Assembly: GCA_019636445.1 (NCBI GenBank)
Contig: JAHBXO010000021.1
Span: 22,169-86,168 of the forward strand
Direction of reading: 5' to 3'
Length of the DNA stretch: 64,000 bases
Origin: Gemmataceae bacterium
Lineage (GTDB): Bacteria; Planctomycetota; Planctomycetia; Gemmatales; Gemmataceae
The position numbers were made by a program, and so were the translations under genes. The notes beneath the pieces were generated by a model. The model was given only the letters and a program-made list of their open reading frames with translations. It had not been told where the DNA came from and ran no database searches. This document shows positions 17,437 through 25,304 of the stretch, one piece after another (the stretch's first letter is position 1; each line of letters opens with the position of its first letter).

Positions 17437-18068
17437 ACCGGTCCTTTCTTCGCCAAGGCCCAGACGACGATCGGGAACTCCGGCTCGTTGTCCAACGAAT
17501 GCCGCCACTTCTGATAAATCGTCCAGCGCGGGCCGAAATTCGATCGCACGCACGCGCGATTGCCCCAGGATCCCGTGACGATGCTCTCGAGCGGAAAGCC
17601 GCATTCGGCGAGGAAGTACTTCAGGCCGGTTTCGGTCCAGCGCGAGCAATCCACGGGATAGGGATGCACCTTCACGAGAAACGGCGTGCTGACGAGGGCA
17701 TATCCGCCGGGGTTGACCATCGCGTGGACGTTGCGCCCGGCCCGGTAGGGCCAGAGCAAGTGCTCGAACACCTGTTCCGCGATCACCAGATCGAATGTCT
17801 CGGGATGCGGGGCCGCGCAGATGTCGAACGCCGGAAATTCGAGTGCGCGGTACTCGCGGAACAGATTGGGGCGATCCCAGAACCGGCCGGAAATTTCGCA
17901 GGCCTTGATCGTGGACGGATTCAAGCCCGCGATGAGACGATCGAGCTCGCGATTGAGAACGACGCGCATCCATTGATCATGGGCATGGCCGGACCGGACC
18001 CACGGCCCCACAAGCCGATTCAGCCATTGCCACCGCGGGCTGGAAAGCGTTCGTTCAAGATAGTTCAT
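17433..18068 (-). CDS. Class I SAM-dependent methyltransferase
   Basis: A 211-residue protein of the methyltransf_11/23 type. The usual glycine-rich first motif is weak (ACEISGRFWDR). The second half of the SAM fold is clear: FDLVIAEQVFEHLLWPYRAGRNVHAMVNPGGYALVSTPF contains motif IV (DLVIAEQVFEHL) and the post-motif glycine turn. The substrate is not predictable. It lies six bases after sbcC and overlaps the lipoprotein gene by four bases, so it belongs to the same transcript. Confidence 0.82.
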   Translation of the reverse strand: MNYLERTLSSPRWQWLNRLVGPWVRSGHAHDQWMRVVLNRELDRLIAGLNPSTIKACEISGRFWDRPNLFREYRALEFPAFDICAAPHPETFDLVIAEQVFEHLLWPYRAGRNVHAMVNPGGYALVSTPFLVKVHPYPVDCSRWTETGLKYFLAECGFPLESIVTGSWGNRACVRSNFGPRWTIYQKWRHSLDNEPEFPIVVWALAKKGPV

Positions 18069-18074
18069 CGCTGT

Positions 18075-21000
18075 TCAACGCCCCATGCGGGCCACCCGCG
18101 TCGCGCCGTTCACGAGTTCGAAGCGATAGCCATCGTCGAACGCATCGGCGAATTCTTCCTGGTGACTGACCAGAAGGATGCGGTGCAGGTAGGCGCGGAG
18201 GTTTTGAAGTTCCTGGATCATCGTCTGCCGGCCGGTCCGGTCGAGGCTGCCAAAGCCTTCGTCGATGATGACGCACTCGATCGGGAGGTGCCGCCGGCTG
18301 GCGTATTGACCGATCCCCAGCGCGAGGGCCACGGCGACGCGGAATTTCTGGCTGCCGGAGAGGAATGCCACGTTGATGGGCGTGCCACCGGTCGCGCGGT
18401 TCACGCACTCGAGATCCAGCGCTTTCTCCGCACTGGCCAGGTCATCCGTGCCCGAGAAGGTCAGGAACAACTGGCCGCCGGACAGTCGGTCCAGGACGGC
18501 GTTGGCGAAGTCGACGATCTGCCGTTCCGCATTGCGGACGAGATGCCGCTGCAACCGGTCTCGGCCCAACAATTCCGCCAGGATCTTATACCGCTGGAAT
18601 TCGAGCTCGGTCGCCTGAAACTGTTCGCCGAGTTCAGCTCGTCGCGACCGGTGGAAGTCGAAGGTCGTTTTGGTTCGATGGGCCGACTCCCGTTCCTGGT
18701 CCCGTTCCTCGAACTCGGTCTGGGCGGCGACGATTTCCATTTGTATCTGGTCGGGGTGCTGTCGCGCCGGCTCCGGAAACGCCGCGCAGATCGATTCGCG
18801 TTCGGCGATTTCCTCGCGAATCGAGGCCAGGCTGCCCCGGGCCGTCTCCAAGCTGCGGAACGTGGCTTCCACACCCTCGGCGACGAGCGAATCGTGTTCG
18901 GATTTCCAGGAGTAGTACTCGTTCATTCCGGCCTTGGCCGCGAGTTCCCGCCAGTCCGATGACAGCTTCGCCAGTTCCCGCTCGATCAATTCGCGGCAAT
19001 GGGTTCGCGTGACGTCCTCGGTGTGCAGTTTTCCGACGAGTTCCGTGCGCGTCGTCGTGGCGTCGTGGGCCTCCTTGCCGAGTTTGTCGATTTCGTTTTC
19101 GACCGCAAGGAGATTGGAACGCGCTGCCTGGATCGTATTTTGCAACGACTGCTCGGCGCTGTGCCGATCGATGTACTCGCGACGGATCGCGAGCATGTCG
19201 CCGGCCGGGATGCGTGCCTGCAGTTTTTCCAGCGACCGCGCGGCGGAATCGCGTTCGGCGTGGAGTTGCCGCCACCGCTCGAATGCGTCGTGGGCGAGTC
19301 GAAGGGATCGTTCCGCCTCCGCGAGCCCCCCGCACTCTCGCTTGAGGGCCGCGATCTCGTCCCGCTGCGGGAATCGGGTCTCCGCCCAGTCGGTGGGATC
19401 GGACGGGGCGATCCGCTTCGCGTAGTCCTTCGGCAACTCGGCGTACGCCAACTTGAGCGAGCGCAGCAGTCTCGCCTCGTCCGTCGCGGCATGCTTGCGT
19501 TCGGTATCTTGCGCGCGGTACTCTTCGCGGAGCCGATCCAGTTCCGCCCGGGCTTCCCGCTCCAACTCGGCGTGGGTCCGCTCCCGATCGGCGGCGGCGC
19601 GGCGGGCGGATTCGCAGGCTTCTCGTTCGGTCTCGGCGCGGTGTAGCTCGGCTTCGCGGCGAGCCTTTTCGTCCGCGAGATGCTCCGGCGTGAGCGGTTG
19701 ACCGCAGGCCCGACAAGTCGTCTCGTCCATTAGGGAATGGAACGATTCAAGCCATTCCGCCGACTGCCGGGCCAGGGCCGCGGCGGCCGCGGCGCGCTCG
19801 TCGGCCACGAGCCGTTCCTTCCGGGCTTCCGCGAATGACCGTTCGATCTCGGTGAACTTTTCTCGTTGCACTTCGCCGGCCGTACGCACCTCAGCGATCC
19901 GCCGATCGGCGTTTTCGATTCGTTGTTTCGCGGCGGCAAGTTCGATCCGATCGTCGTGGATTCGTTGCAGAATCGGGAGGATCCGCACCAACTCGCGGAG
20001 GTGTTCGACCTCCTTCTGGGCCGATTCGTGGTGGGATTTCGGATCGGTTTCGAATGCGGCGAGTTGTCGGTCGCATTCGGCGAGTTTCGCGGTTTGCTCC
20101 TCGGCGAGTTCCACCGACTTGAGAATTCCCGACAATTCGCGCAGCCGAACGTTTCCGTCTTCGATCGCCTTCAGGTTTCGATCGAGTTCAAGGCGCAGCG
20201 TATCCCGTTTTCGTCGGGCGGTCTTTTCCGCACCCTCGGCGAGCGTTTGTCGCTGAATGGCCGCGTCCCGTTCGGCTTTCCAGCGCTCCGTCTTCTTCTC
20301 GGATTCGATCACTTTCGCGCGCGTGGTGACGACGACATGCGCCGCCGGCAGAACGCCGCGGAGCTCCAGGAGCCGAGCATGCGACCGTTCGATCCGAATC
20401 GCCGAGCCGAGCAGGTACTCGGCCTTCTTCAACTTCTCGCGGGACTGGACCAGTTTTTGCTCGGCCTCCACCCACCGGCTGGCTTGTACCGAAAGCCCTT
20501 TCAGCGATTCCAGCCGATCCCCGGCCAAACGTCGTGCGGCGTCCGTTCGTTCGATGGATTCAATCGCCGACTGGTATTCCGCATCGGTGATGATCGGCAC
20601 CGATTCCGTTTGGGCCTGGATCGCTTCCAGCTGGTATTTCAACGTCTTCTTGCGATCGTTCGCGGCCTCGGCGAGGGCTTGATACCGCTTCAAATCGACG
20701 ATGCGCGCCAACACCTCCGCGCGGCCGCTCGGCTTGCTGTCCAGCAGCTTTTCGGCTTTACCCTGCAACAACAACACCGACGAAGTGAACGTTTCGTAAT
20801 CCAGCCCGATCTGCCCTTCGATCCACTTTTCGAAATCGACTTTCTTGTTCGTATCCTCGACCGCCGTCCAGTCGTCGCCATCGGCGCGGAAAACCTGTTG
20901 CGTACCGCTCGCCGAGCCGGACTTCGTACGCTTGAGCGTGCGCACAATGCGGAAGAGCCTGCCGTCGATGCGGAAGTCGAAGGCGACCCGGAGTTCCTTC

Positions 21001-21203
21001 GAATCCTTGTTGATGAGTTCGATTGCGTTCTGGCTTCCGCCCCGATGATGGCCGAACAGCGCGTATGTGACGGCGTCGAAGATCGCCGACTTGCCCGACC
21101 CGTTCGCGCCCGTCAGCATCCAGATGGCCGCGCCGTCGAACGGAACCGTCTGCTCCTCTCGATACGACAGGAATCCGGATAATTGGATGCGCTGCGGGAT
21201 CAC
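18075..21203 (-). CDS. sbcC: Exonuclease subunit SbcC (SMC-type ATPase)
   Basis: The ATPase partner of SbcD in the SbcCD (Rad50-Mre11-type) complex, which processes DNA ends and hairpins. The 1042-residue protein has an N-terminal Walker A (GANGSGKS, residues 32-39) and the Q-loop region VLLLQGKAEKLLDS. Long coiled coils flank a zinc hook CRAC at about residue 495. The C-terminal lobe has signature LSGSQKFRVAVALALG (about 947) and Walker B CVIIDEGFGSLD (about 979). It overlaps sbcD by four bases (ATGA). A complete and apparently functional protein. Confidence 0.95.
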   Translation of the reverse strand: MIPQRIQLSGFLSYREEQTVPFDGAAIWMLTGANGSGKSAIFDAVTYALFGHHRGGSQNAIELINKDSKELRVAFDFRIDGRLFRIVRTLKRTKSGSASGTQQVFRADGDDWTAVEDTNKKVDFEKWIEGQIGLDYETFTSSVLLLQGKAEKLLDSKPSGRAEVLARIVDLKRYQALAEAANDRKKTLKYQLEAIQAQTESVPIITDAEYQSAIESIERTDAARRLAGDRLESLKGLSVQASRWVEAEQKLVQSREKLKKAEYLLGSAIRIERSHARLLELRGVLPAAHVVVTTRAKVIESEKKTERWKAERDAAIQRQTLAEGAEKTARRKRDTLRLELDRNLKAIEDGNVRLRELSGILKSVELAEEQTAKLAECDRQLAAFETDPKSHHESAQKEVEHLRELVRILPILQRIHDDRIELAAAKQRIENADRRIAEVRTAGEVQREKFTEIERSFAEARKERLVADERAAAAAALARQSAEWLESFHSLMDETTCRACGQPLTPEHLADEKARREAELHRAETEREACESARRAAADRERTHAELEREARAELDRLREEYRAQDTERKHAATDEARLLRSLKLAYAELPKDYAKRIAPSDPTDWAETRFPQRDEIAALKRECGGLAEAERSLRLAHDAFERWRQLHAERDSAARSLEKLQARIPAGDMLAIRREYIDRHSAEQSLQNTIQAARSNLLAVENEIDKLGKEAHDATTTRTELVGKLHTEDVTRTHCRELIERELAKLSSDWRELAAKAGMNEYYSWKSEHDSLVAEGVEATFRSLETARGSLASIREEIAERESICAAFPEPARQHPDQIQMEIVAAQTEFEERDQERESAHRTKTTFDFHRSRRAELGEQFQATELEFQRYKILAELLGRDRLQRHLVRNAERQIVDFANAVLDRLSGGQLFLTFSGTDDLASAEKALDLECVNRATGGTPINVAFLSGSQKFRVAVALALGIGQYASRRHLPIECVIIDEGFGSLDRTGRQTMIQELQNLRAYLHRILLVSHQEEFADAFDDGYRFELVNGATRVARMGR

Positions 21204-22417
21204 GGTGTGTCGAATTCCTCGATCAGGGCGTTCAGTCGTATCAGGAGTTCGGCACGCTCGCCCTCGTTGTGGAACGCGAGTTCCGATTCGGCGTAGTCGC
21301 GGACGGTTTCGGCGAAATTGTGGCTACGCTCGGCGGGGGGAGCGGTGAGCGTCGGGCCGAGGTCATTTGTTTCCGTCCAGTCTCGGGAGTACCAGCGAGG
21401 GAAAATCGCCTCCAGCTCGCGAAGGATTTCTTCGAGATTGTCCTTGCCCCGTGTGTAGCGGATGCGGAGTTTCACCAGATCGTCCGTCGGCTCCGGATAT
21501 TCGGTTCGCAGGCGCGGCAGGTCTTCCGTCGGGTCGTTCACGAGCAATTCGAAAATGCCCGTCGAGGGCAGGGGCAACTCGACGATTTCGCCGACGAGGC
21601 CTTTCGGACCAAGCTCGAAGAGAACGGTTCGCTTAGAGTCCAGTTGTTCGCCGAGGTCCATTTTCTCGATGCTGCCGCTGTAACGGACGTGCTGGTGGCC
21701 GCCCAGGCATTGAGGTTTGTGGATATGGCCGAGCGCGACGTAGGCGTATTGCTCGGCCATCCGCGTGTCGTTCACCTGAACATCGTCGTCGAGATTCAAT
21801 CGGAAGAGGCTCGTGCCGATGTCCGCGCCGCGCACCGTCGCGTGGGCCACGAGGACCGTGGGGATCGATTCGAAGCGGGGGTGCTCGCGAAATCCCTGCA
21901 AGGTTCGCTCGAAGGCGGAGATCAGCATTTTCTGTTTCTCTTCAGGCGAAGTGTACTTTTGGTTGGACTCTCCACGCAGGTAGCGTGTAGGCGTGGGATA
22001 GGGCATCAGGAAGAATTGGATGCCGCCCAACCGGACGAAGGTCGGCTCGGCGGCGAGATAAAACCGACCCGGCGGCACCGGCTCGCCCGGCGCGCCGACC
22101 GTCGGCGCCGCGAGCGCCATCGCGTGCGAGAGCGTGCGGCAGAAATTCTCGTTGTCGTGGTTGCCAGTGATGGCGAGGATTGTCCCGCCGCGACCGAGGA
22201 AATCGGCGAAGACCTCCTGCCAGTGGTGGATCGTCTCGCGCAGGGTATCGGGGCGCGCCAGTTCGCTGAAGAGATCCCCGGCAACGAGGAGCGTATCGAC
22301 CTTGTGGTCGTGGCACTGCTTCGCGACGCGCTCGACCGCCCGGCGCAGGTCGGCGGTGCGGTCGATGCGCCCAAGCCGGTCGCCAAGGTGCCAGTCGGCC
22401 GTGTGCATGATGCGCAT
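21200..22417 (-). CDS. sbcD: Exonuclease subunit SbcD (Mre11-type)
   Basis: The nuclease subunit of SbcCD, 405 residues. The calcineurin-like phosphoesterase motifs are all present in order: TADWHLGD at the start, LLVAGDLFSE, ITGNHDNE, LVAHATV and ALGHIHKPQ. These coordinate two metal ions in the Mre11 family. The C-terminal 130 residues fit the capping/SbcC-binding part. It begins one base after the ferredoxin stop and overlaps sbcC by four bases. Confidence 0.95.
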   Translation of the reverse strand: MRIMHTADWHLGDRLGRIDRTADLRRAVERVAKQCHDHKVDTLLVAGDLFSELARPDTLRETIHHWQEVFADFLGRGGTILAITGNHDNENFCRTLSHAMALAAPTVGAPGEPVPPGRFYLAAEPTFVRLGGIQFFLMPYPTPTRYLRGESNQKYTSPEEKQKMLISAFERTLQGFREHPRFESIPTVLVAHATVRGADIGTSLFRLNLDDDVQVNDTRMAEQYAYVALGHIHKPQCLGGHQHVRYSGSIEKMDLGEQLDSKRTVLFELGPKGLVGEIVELPLPSTGIFELLVNDPTEDLPRLRTEYPEPTDDLVKLRIRYTRGKDNLEEILRELEAIFPRWYSRDWTETNDLGPTLTAPPAERSHNFAETVRDYAESELAFHNEGERAELLIRLNALIEEFDTP

Positions 22418-22418
22418 G

Positions 22419-22775
22419 TTACTTCGGTACCCAGACCGGCGGCGGGGCGATGGCGTCGGTCGGGCGCTTGCCGGCGTCGGCGCGCCCGCTGCCCGCGAGC
22501 CGGCTGACGACGCGCACGGTCATGTCCCGATCGCACGCAAGCTGGCAGCTCAGCCGCACGCCAGCGATCCCCTTCGCGGTCAGCACGGCCTTCTCGGCTT
22601 CGGTCATCGTGTCCGGTTCGCCGGCGAGGAATTCCACGCGGCACGTCGTGCAGCGGGCGTTGCCGCCGCAGGCGTGCAACTGGTCCACCTTCGCCACGTC
22701 CGTCAGCGCGAGGATCAGCCGTTGCCCGTCGGCCACGTCGAACGTGCCCAATCCGTCCACAGTCAGTTTCGCCAT
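22419..22775 (-). CDS. 2Fe-2S ferredoxin
   Basis: A 118-residue ferredoxin-fold protein. Cysteines at residues 36, 42, 45 and 77 (or 81) follow the C-x5-C-x2-C...C arrangement of vertebrate/ISC-type [2Fe-2S] ferredoxins (LHACGGNARCTTC, then LSCQLACD). The domain ends near residue 92; an extra Pro-rich tail follows. It carries electrons to an unknown acceptor in the cytoplasm. It is the first gene of the unit with sbcD, sbcC, a methyltransferase and a lipoprotein. The divergent ABC ATPase starts at 22835, so both promoters share 59 bases. Confidence 0.92.
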   Translation of the reverse strand: MAKLTVDGLGTFDVADGQRLILALTDVAKVDQLHACGGNARCTTCRVEFLAGEPDTMTEAEKAVLTAKGIAGVRLSCQLACDRDMTVRVVSRLAGSGRADAGKRPTDAIAPPPVWVPK

Positions 22776-22834
22776 GTCATTCTCCGAAAAATCGTTCCGT
22801 ACCGCAATTTGTAGGCTTTCGCGGCGAATGTTCT

Positions 22835-23833
22835 ATGACTACGGAAGTGCGATCCCGTCGGAGGAAACCCGTGCCCGTCGATCAATCGGTCATCGCCACC
22901 GATGGCCTCCGCAAGGTGTACGGATCGGTCGAAGCGCTCAAGGGCGTGTCGCTGTCGGTGAACCGAGGGGAAATCTTCGGCCTGCTCGGCCAGAACGGCG
23001 CGGGCAAATCCACGCTCATCAAGATCCTGCTCGGGATCGTCCGCAAAACCGATGGCAACGCGACGCTGCTCGGCGAGCCCGCCGGCCGCAGCGACATCCG
23101 CAAACGGGTCGGCTACCTGCCGGAAGACCACCAGTTCCCGCAGTACCACACCGGTGCGAGCCTGCTACACTTTTACGGCCAACTCTACGGCATGAGCCGC
23201 GCCGACCGCCGGCGGAAGATTCCCGAAGTCCTCGAGACCGTCGGCATCCGCAAGCGGATGGACTACAAGCTCCGCACCTACTCGAAGGGGATGAAGCAGC
23301 GTCTCGGCATCGCGCAGGCGATTTTCCACGACCCCGACGTGATCTTCCTCGACGAGCCGACCGACGGCGTCGACCCGGTCGGCCGCAAGGAACTGCGAGA
23401 GTTGTTCGAGAAGCTGCGGGACGAGGGGAAGACGGTGTTCGTGAACTCGCACTTGCTCGGCGAAGTCGAGTTGATGTGCGACCGTGTGGCCATCCTGCAA
23501 CGCGGCGAACTCATGCAGATCGGCACCGTCGCGGAGTTGACGAAGCAAGAAGGGCGGTACGTTGTCGGTCTGGCCGCCGGGGAGGAACTTCCGGTCGATG
23601 AACTCGCCCGGCGCGGACTCCGCGCGACCCGACATGCGGATCGTTGGGAAGTCTTCATCGAAAACGAGGAAGACATCGACCGCGTTCTTGGATTGCTTGC
23701 GGAGCGTGGGCACAAGCTTCGCCATCTGATTGCGAAGAAACAATCGCTCGAAGACGTGTTCGTCGAGATGGTCGATCAGGACGATCCCGGCGTCGACGGC
23801 CGCAAGAAGAAAACGCGGGAGGTGGGGGCGTGA
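22835..23833 (+). CDS. ABC transporter ATP-binding protein
   Basis: A 332-residue ATPase of the ABC-2 exporter class. Walker A is GQNGAGKST, the signature is YSKGMKQRLGIAQ, Walker B is DVIFLDEPTDGVDP, and the H-loop is VNSHLLGEVE. After the nucleotide domain, about 90 residues form a regulatory tail, ending LEDVFVEMVDQDD as in CcmA/DrrA-like proteins. It overlaps the permease start by four bases (GTGA). Substrate unknown. Confidence 0.92.
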   Translation: MTTEVRSRRRKPVPVDQSVIATDGLRKVYGSVEALKGVSLSVNRGEIFGLLGQNGAGKSTLIKILLGIVRKTDGNATLLGEPAGRSDIRKRVGYLPEDHQFPQYHTGASLLHFYGQLYGMSRADRRRKIPEVLETVGIRKRMDYKLRTYSKGMKQRLGIAQAIFHDPDVIFLDEPTDGVDPVGRKELRELFEKLRDEGKTVFVNSHLLGEVELMCDRVAILQRGELMQIGTVAELTKQEGRYVVGLAAGEELPVDELARRGLRATRHADRWEVFIENEEDIDRVLGLLAERGHKLRHLIAKKQSLEDVFVEMVDQDDPGVDGRKKKTREVGA

Positions 23834-25293
23834 ACAAGTTCTTCGCGATGCTGAAGGATTCCTACAAGGAAGCCGTGGACGGTTGGATCTTCACCGTGAT
23901 GCTGGTGCTCGCCGGCATCGTGTCGCTACTCGTGTTCAGTATTTCCTATCAGCCGATCCCGGTTGAACAGGCGATCCCCAAGATGTTGCCGGAGATGCGG
24001 AATCCCGGCAACCCGCGGCCGTTCCAGACCGTATCGCCAGAGCGCGGTGCCAGCCCGAAGCTCATCATCTACCAGTACAACGCGAAGGTGGACGACGTGA
24101 AGGCAGTGCCGCACGGCGGCGACGCCTGGAAGGACGAAGTGTCATTCCGTTTGAAAATCGAATCGTCCGGCGGTGGCGGCATTGAAGTGGGCGCGGACAA
24201 CCAGCCGAAGAAGATCGATTTTCAGGCGTTCTTCCGCGATTCGTTTACCGAGGCGGTGCGGACATGGGCGGCACCCGCGGGTGACGAGCGACCGCCGTAT
24301 TCCGACGCGATTGCACTGGAGTTCCTCAAGCACCAACTGGTCGTCGCGACGAGATTGAACGTGACCGGCCTCGAGAAGATCGGAGATCGCGAGTACCGGG
24401 TAACCGCGAACGGCGCGAGCAGCCCGCTCGCCTGGCCGCATAAGCCGAGCCTCTTCTTCGGTGCGGTGCCATTGTCGATTCTCGAGATGCCGCTGGGTGA
24501 TCAGATTCACCTCGTCGAAAATACCATCGTCAACGGTATCGGAGCCTGGTTCGTGCTGATGGCGGGGGTCATCGTCACGGCTGGATTCATTCCGAACATG
24601 CTGCGTAAAGGGACGATCGACCTGATGCTGACGAAACCGCTAGCGCGGCCGACGATCCTGCTCTACAAGTACATTGGCGGATTGATCTTCGTCTTCGTCC
24701 TCGCCGCCGTCGGATATGGAGGCATCTGGCTCGCCATCGGCCTGCGCACCGGCGTCTGGGCGCCCGGACTGCTCTGGTGCGTCCCCGGGGTCACATTCTA
24801 CTTTGCCATTCTTTATGCCTGTTCCACCCTCGTCGGCGTCCTTACCCGCAATGCTCTCGTCGGCATCGTCGTTACGGTTCTCTTCTGGTTCGTCGTCTGG
24901 CTCATCGGCACGGTCCACAACGCCCTGACGGTGCTGGACAACCTGGAAGTGCGCGGCCAGCCCCCCCGCGCCGCACGGAAAGCCGACGCGAAAAAGGTCG
25001 AAAAACCCAAGAACGACGACGATATCGATGCGGCCGAGGACGGCCCCCCCAAACCGCCACGCACCCTCGTCAAAGTCTTCGAGGTCTTGAATGCGGTCAC
25101 GCCGCGCACCAAGGACCTCGATACGCTCACCTCGAACCTCATCAGCCGCGAGTTGCTTTCGGAAGGCGAGCAGCGTCGTGAGGGTTTGAAACTGCGCAGC
25201 ATCGACTGGGGCGAAGTGCTCGGCGTGGCGGGTGCCTACATCGTCGCATTCCTTGGACTCGCGCTACTCCGATTCGTGACGCGCAGCTATTGA
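23830..25293 (+). CDS. ABC transporter permease (ABC-2 type)
   Basis: A 487-residue membrane protein, partner of the preceding ATPase. Reading starts at a GTG overlapping the ATPase stop. A first membrane helix (FTVMLVLAGIVSLLVFSI) is followed by about 190 soluble residues on the outside. Five or so helices follow between residues about 240 and 370 (including NMLRKGTIDLMLTKPLARPTILLYKY, the typical ABC-2 coupling segment), and a last helix stands near the C-terminus. A hydrophilic loop rich in Lys/Asp/Pro separates the last two. The large extracytoplasmic domain is unusual for a simple ABC-2 permease and resembles NosY/GldF-type proteins. Confidence 0.85.
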   Translation: MNKFFAMLKDSYKEAVDGWIFTVMLVLAGIVSLLVFSISYQPIPVEQAIPKMLPEMRNPGNPRPFQTVSPERGASPKLIIYQYNAKVDDVKAVPHGGDAWKDEVSFRLKIESSGGGGIEVGADNQPKKIDFQAFFRDSFTEAVRTWAAPAGDERPPYSDAIALEFLKHQLVVATRLNVTGLEKIGDREYRVTANGASSPLAWPHKPSLFFGAVPLSILEMPLGDQIHLVENTIVNGIGAWFVLMAGVIVTAGFIPNMLRKGTIDLMLTKPLARPTILLYKYIGGLIFVFVLAAVGYGGIWLAIGLRTGVWAPGLLWCVPGVTFYFAILYACSTLVGVLTRNALVGIVVTVLFWFVVWLIGTVHNALTVLDNLEVRGQPPRAARKADAKKVEKPKNDDDIDAAEDGPPKPPRTLVKVFEVLNAVTPRTKDLDTLTSNLISRELLSEGEQRREGLKLRSIDWGEVLGVAGAYIVAFLGLALLRFVTRSY

Positions 25294-25304
25294 GCGGATC
25301 GCCC

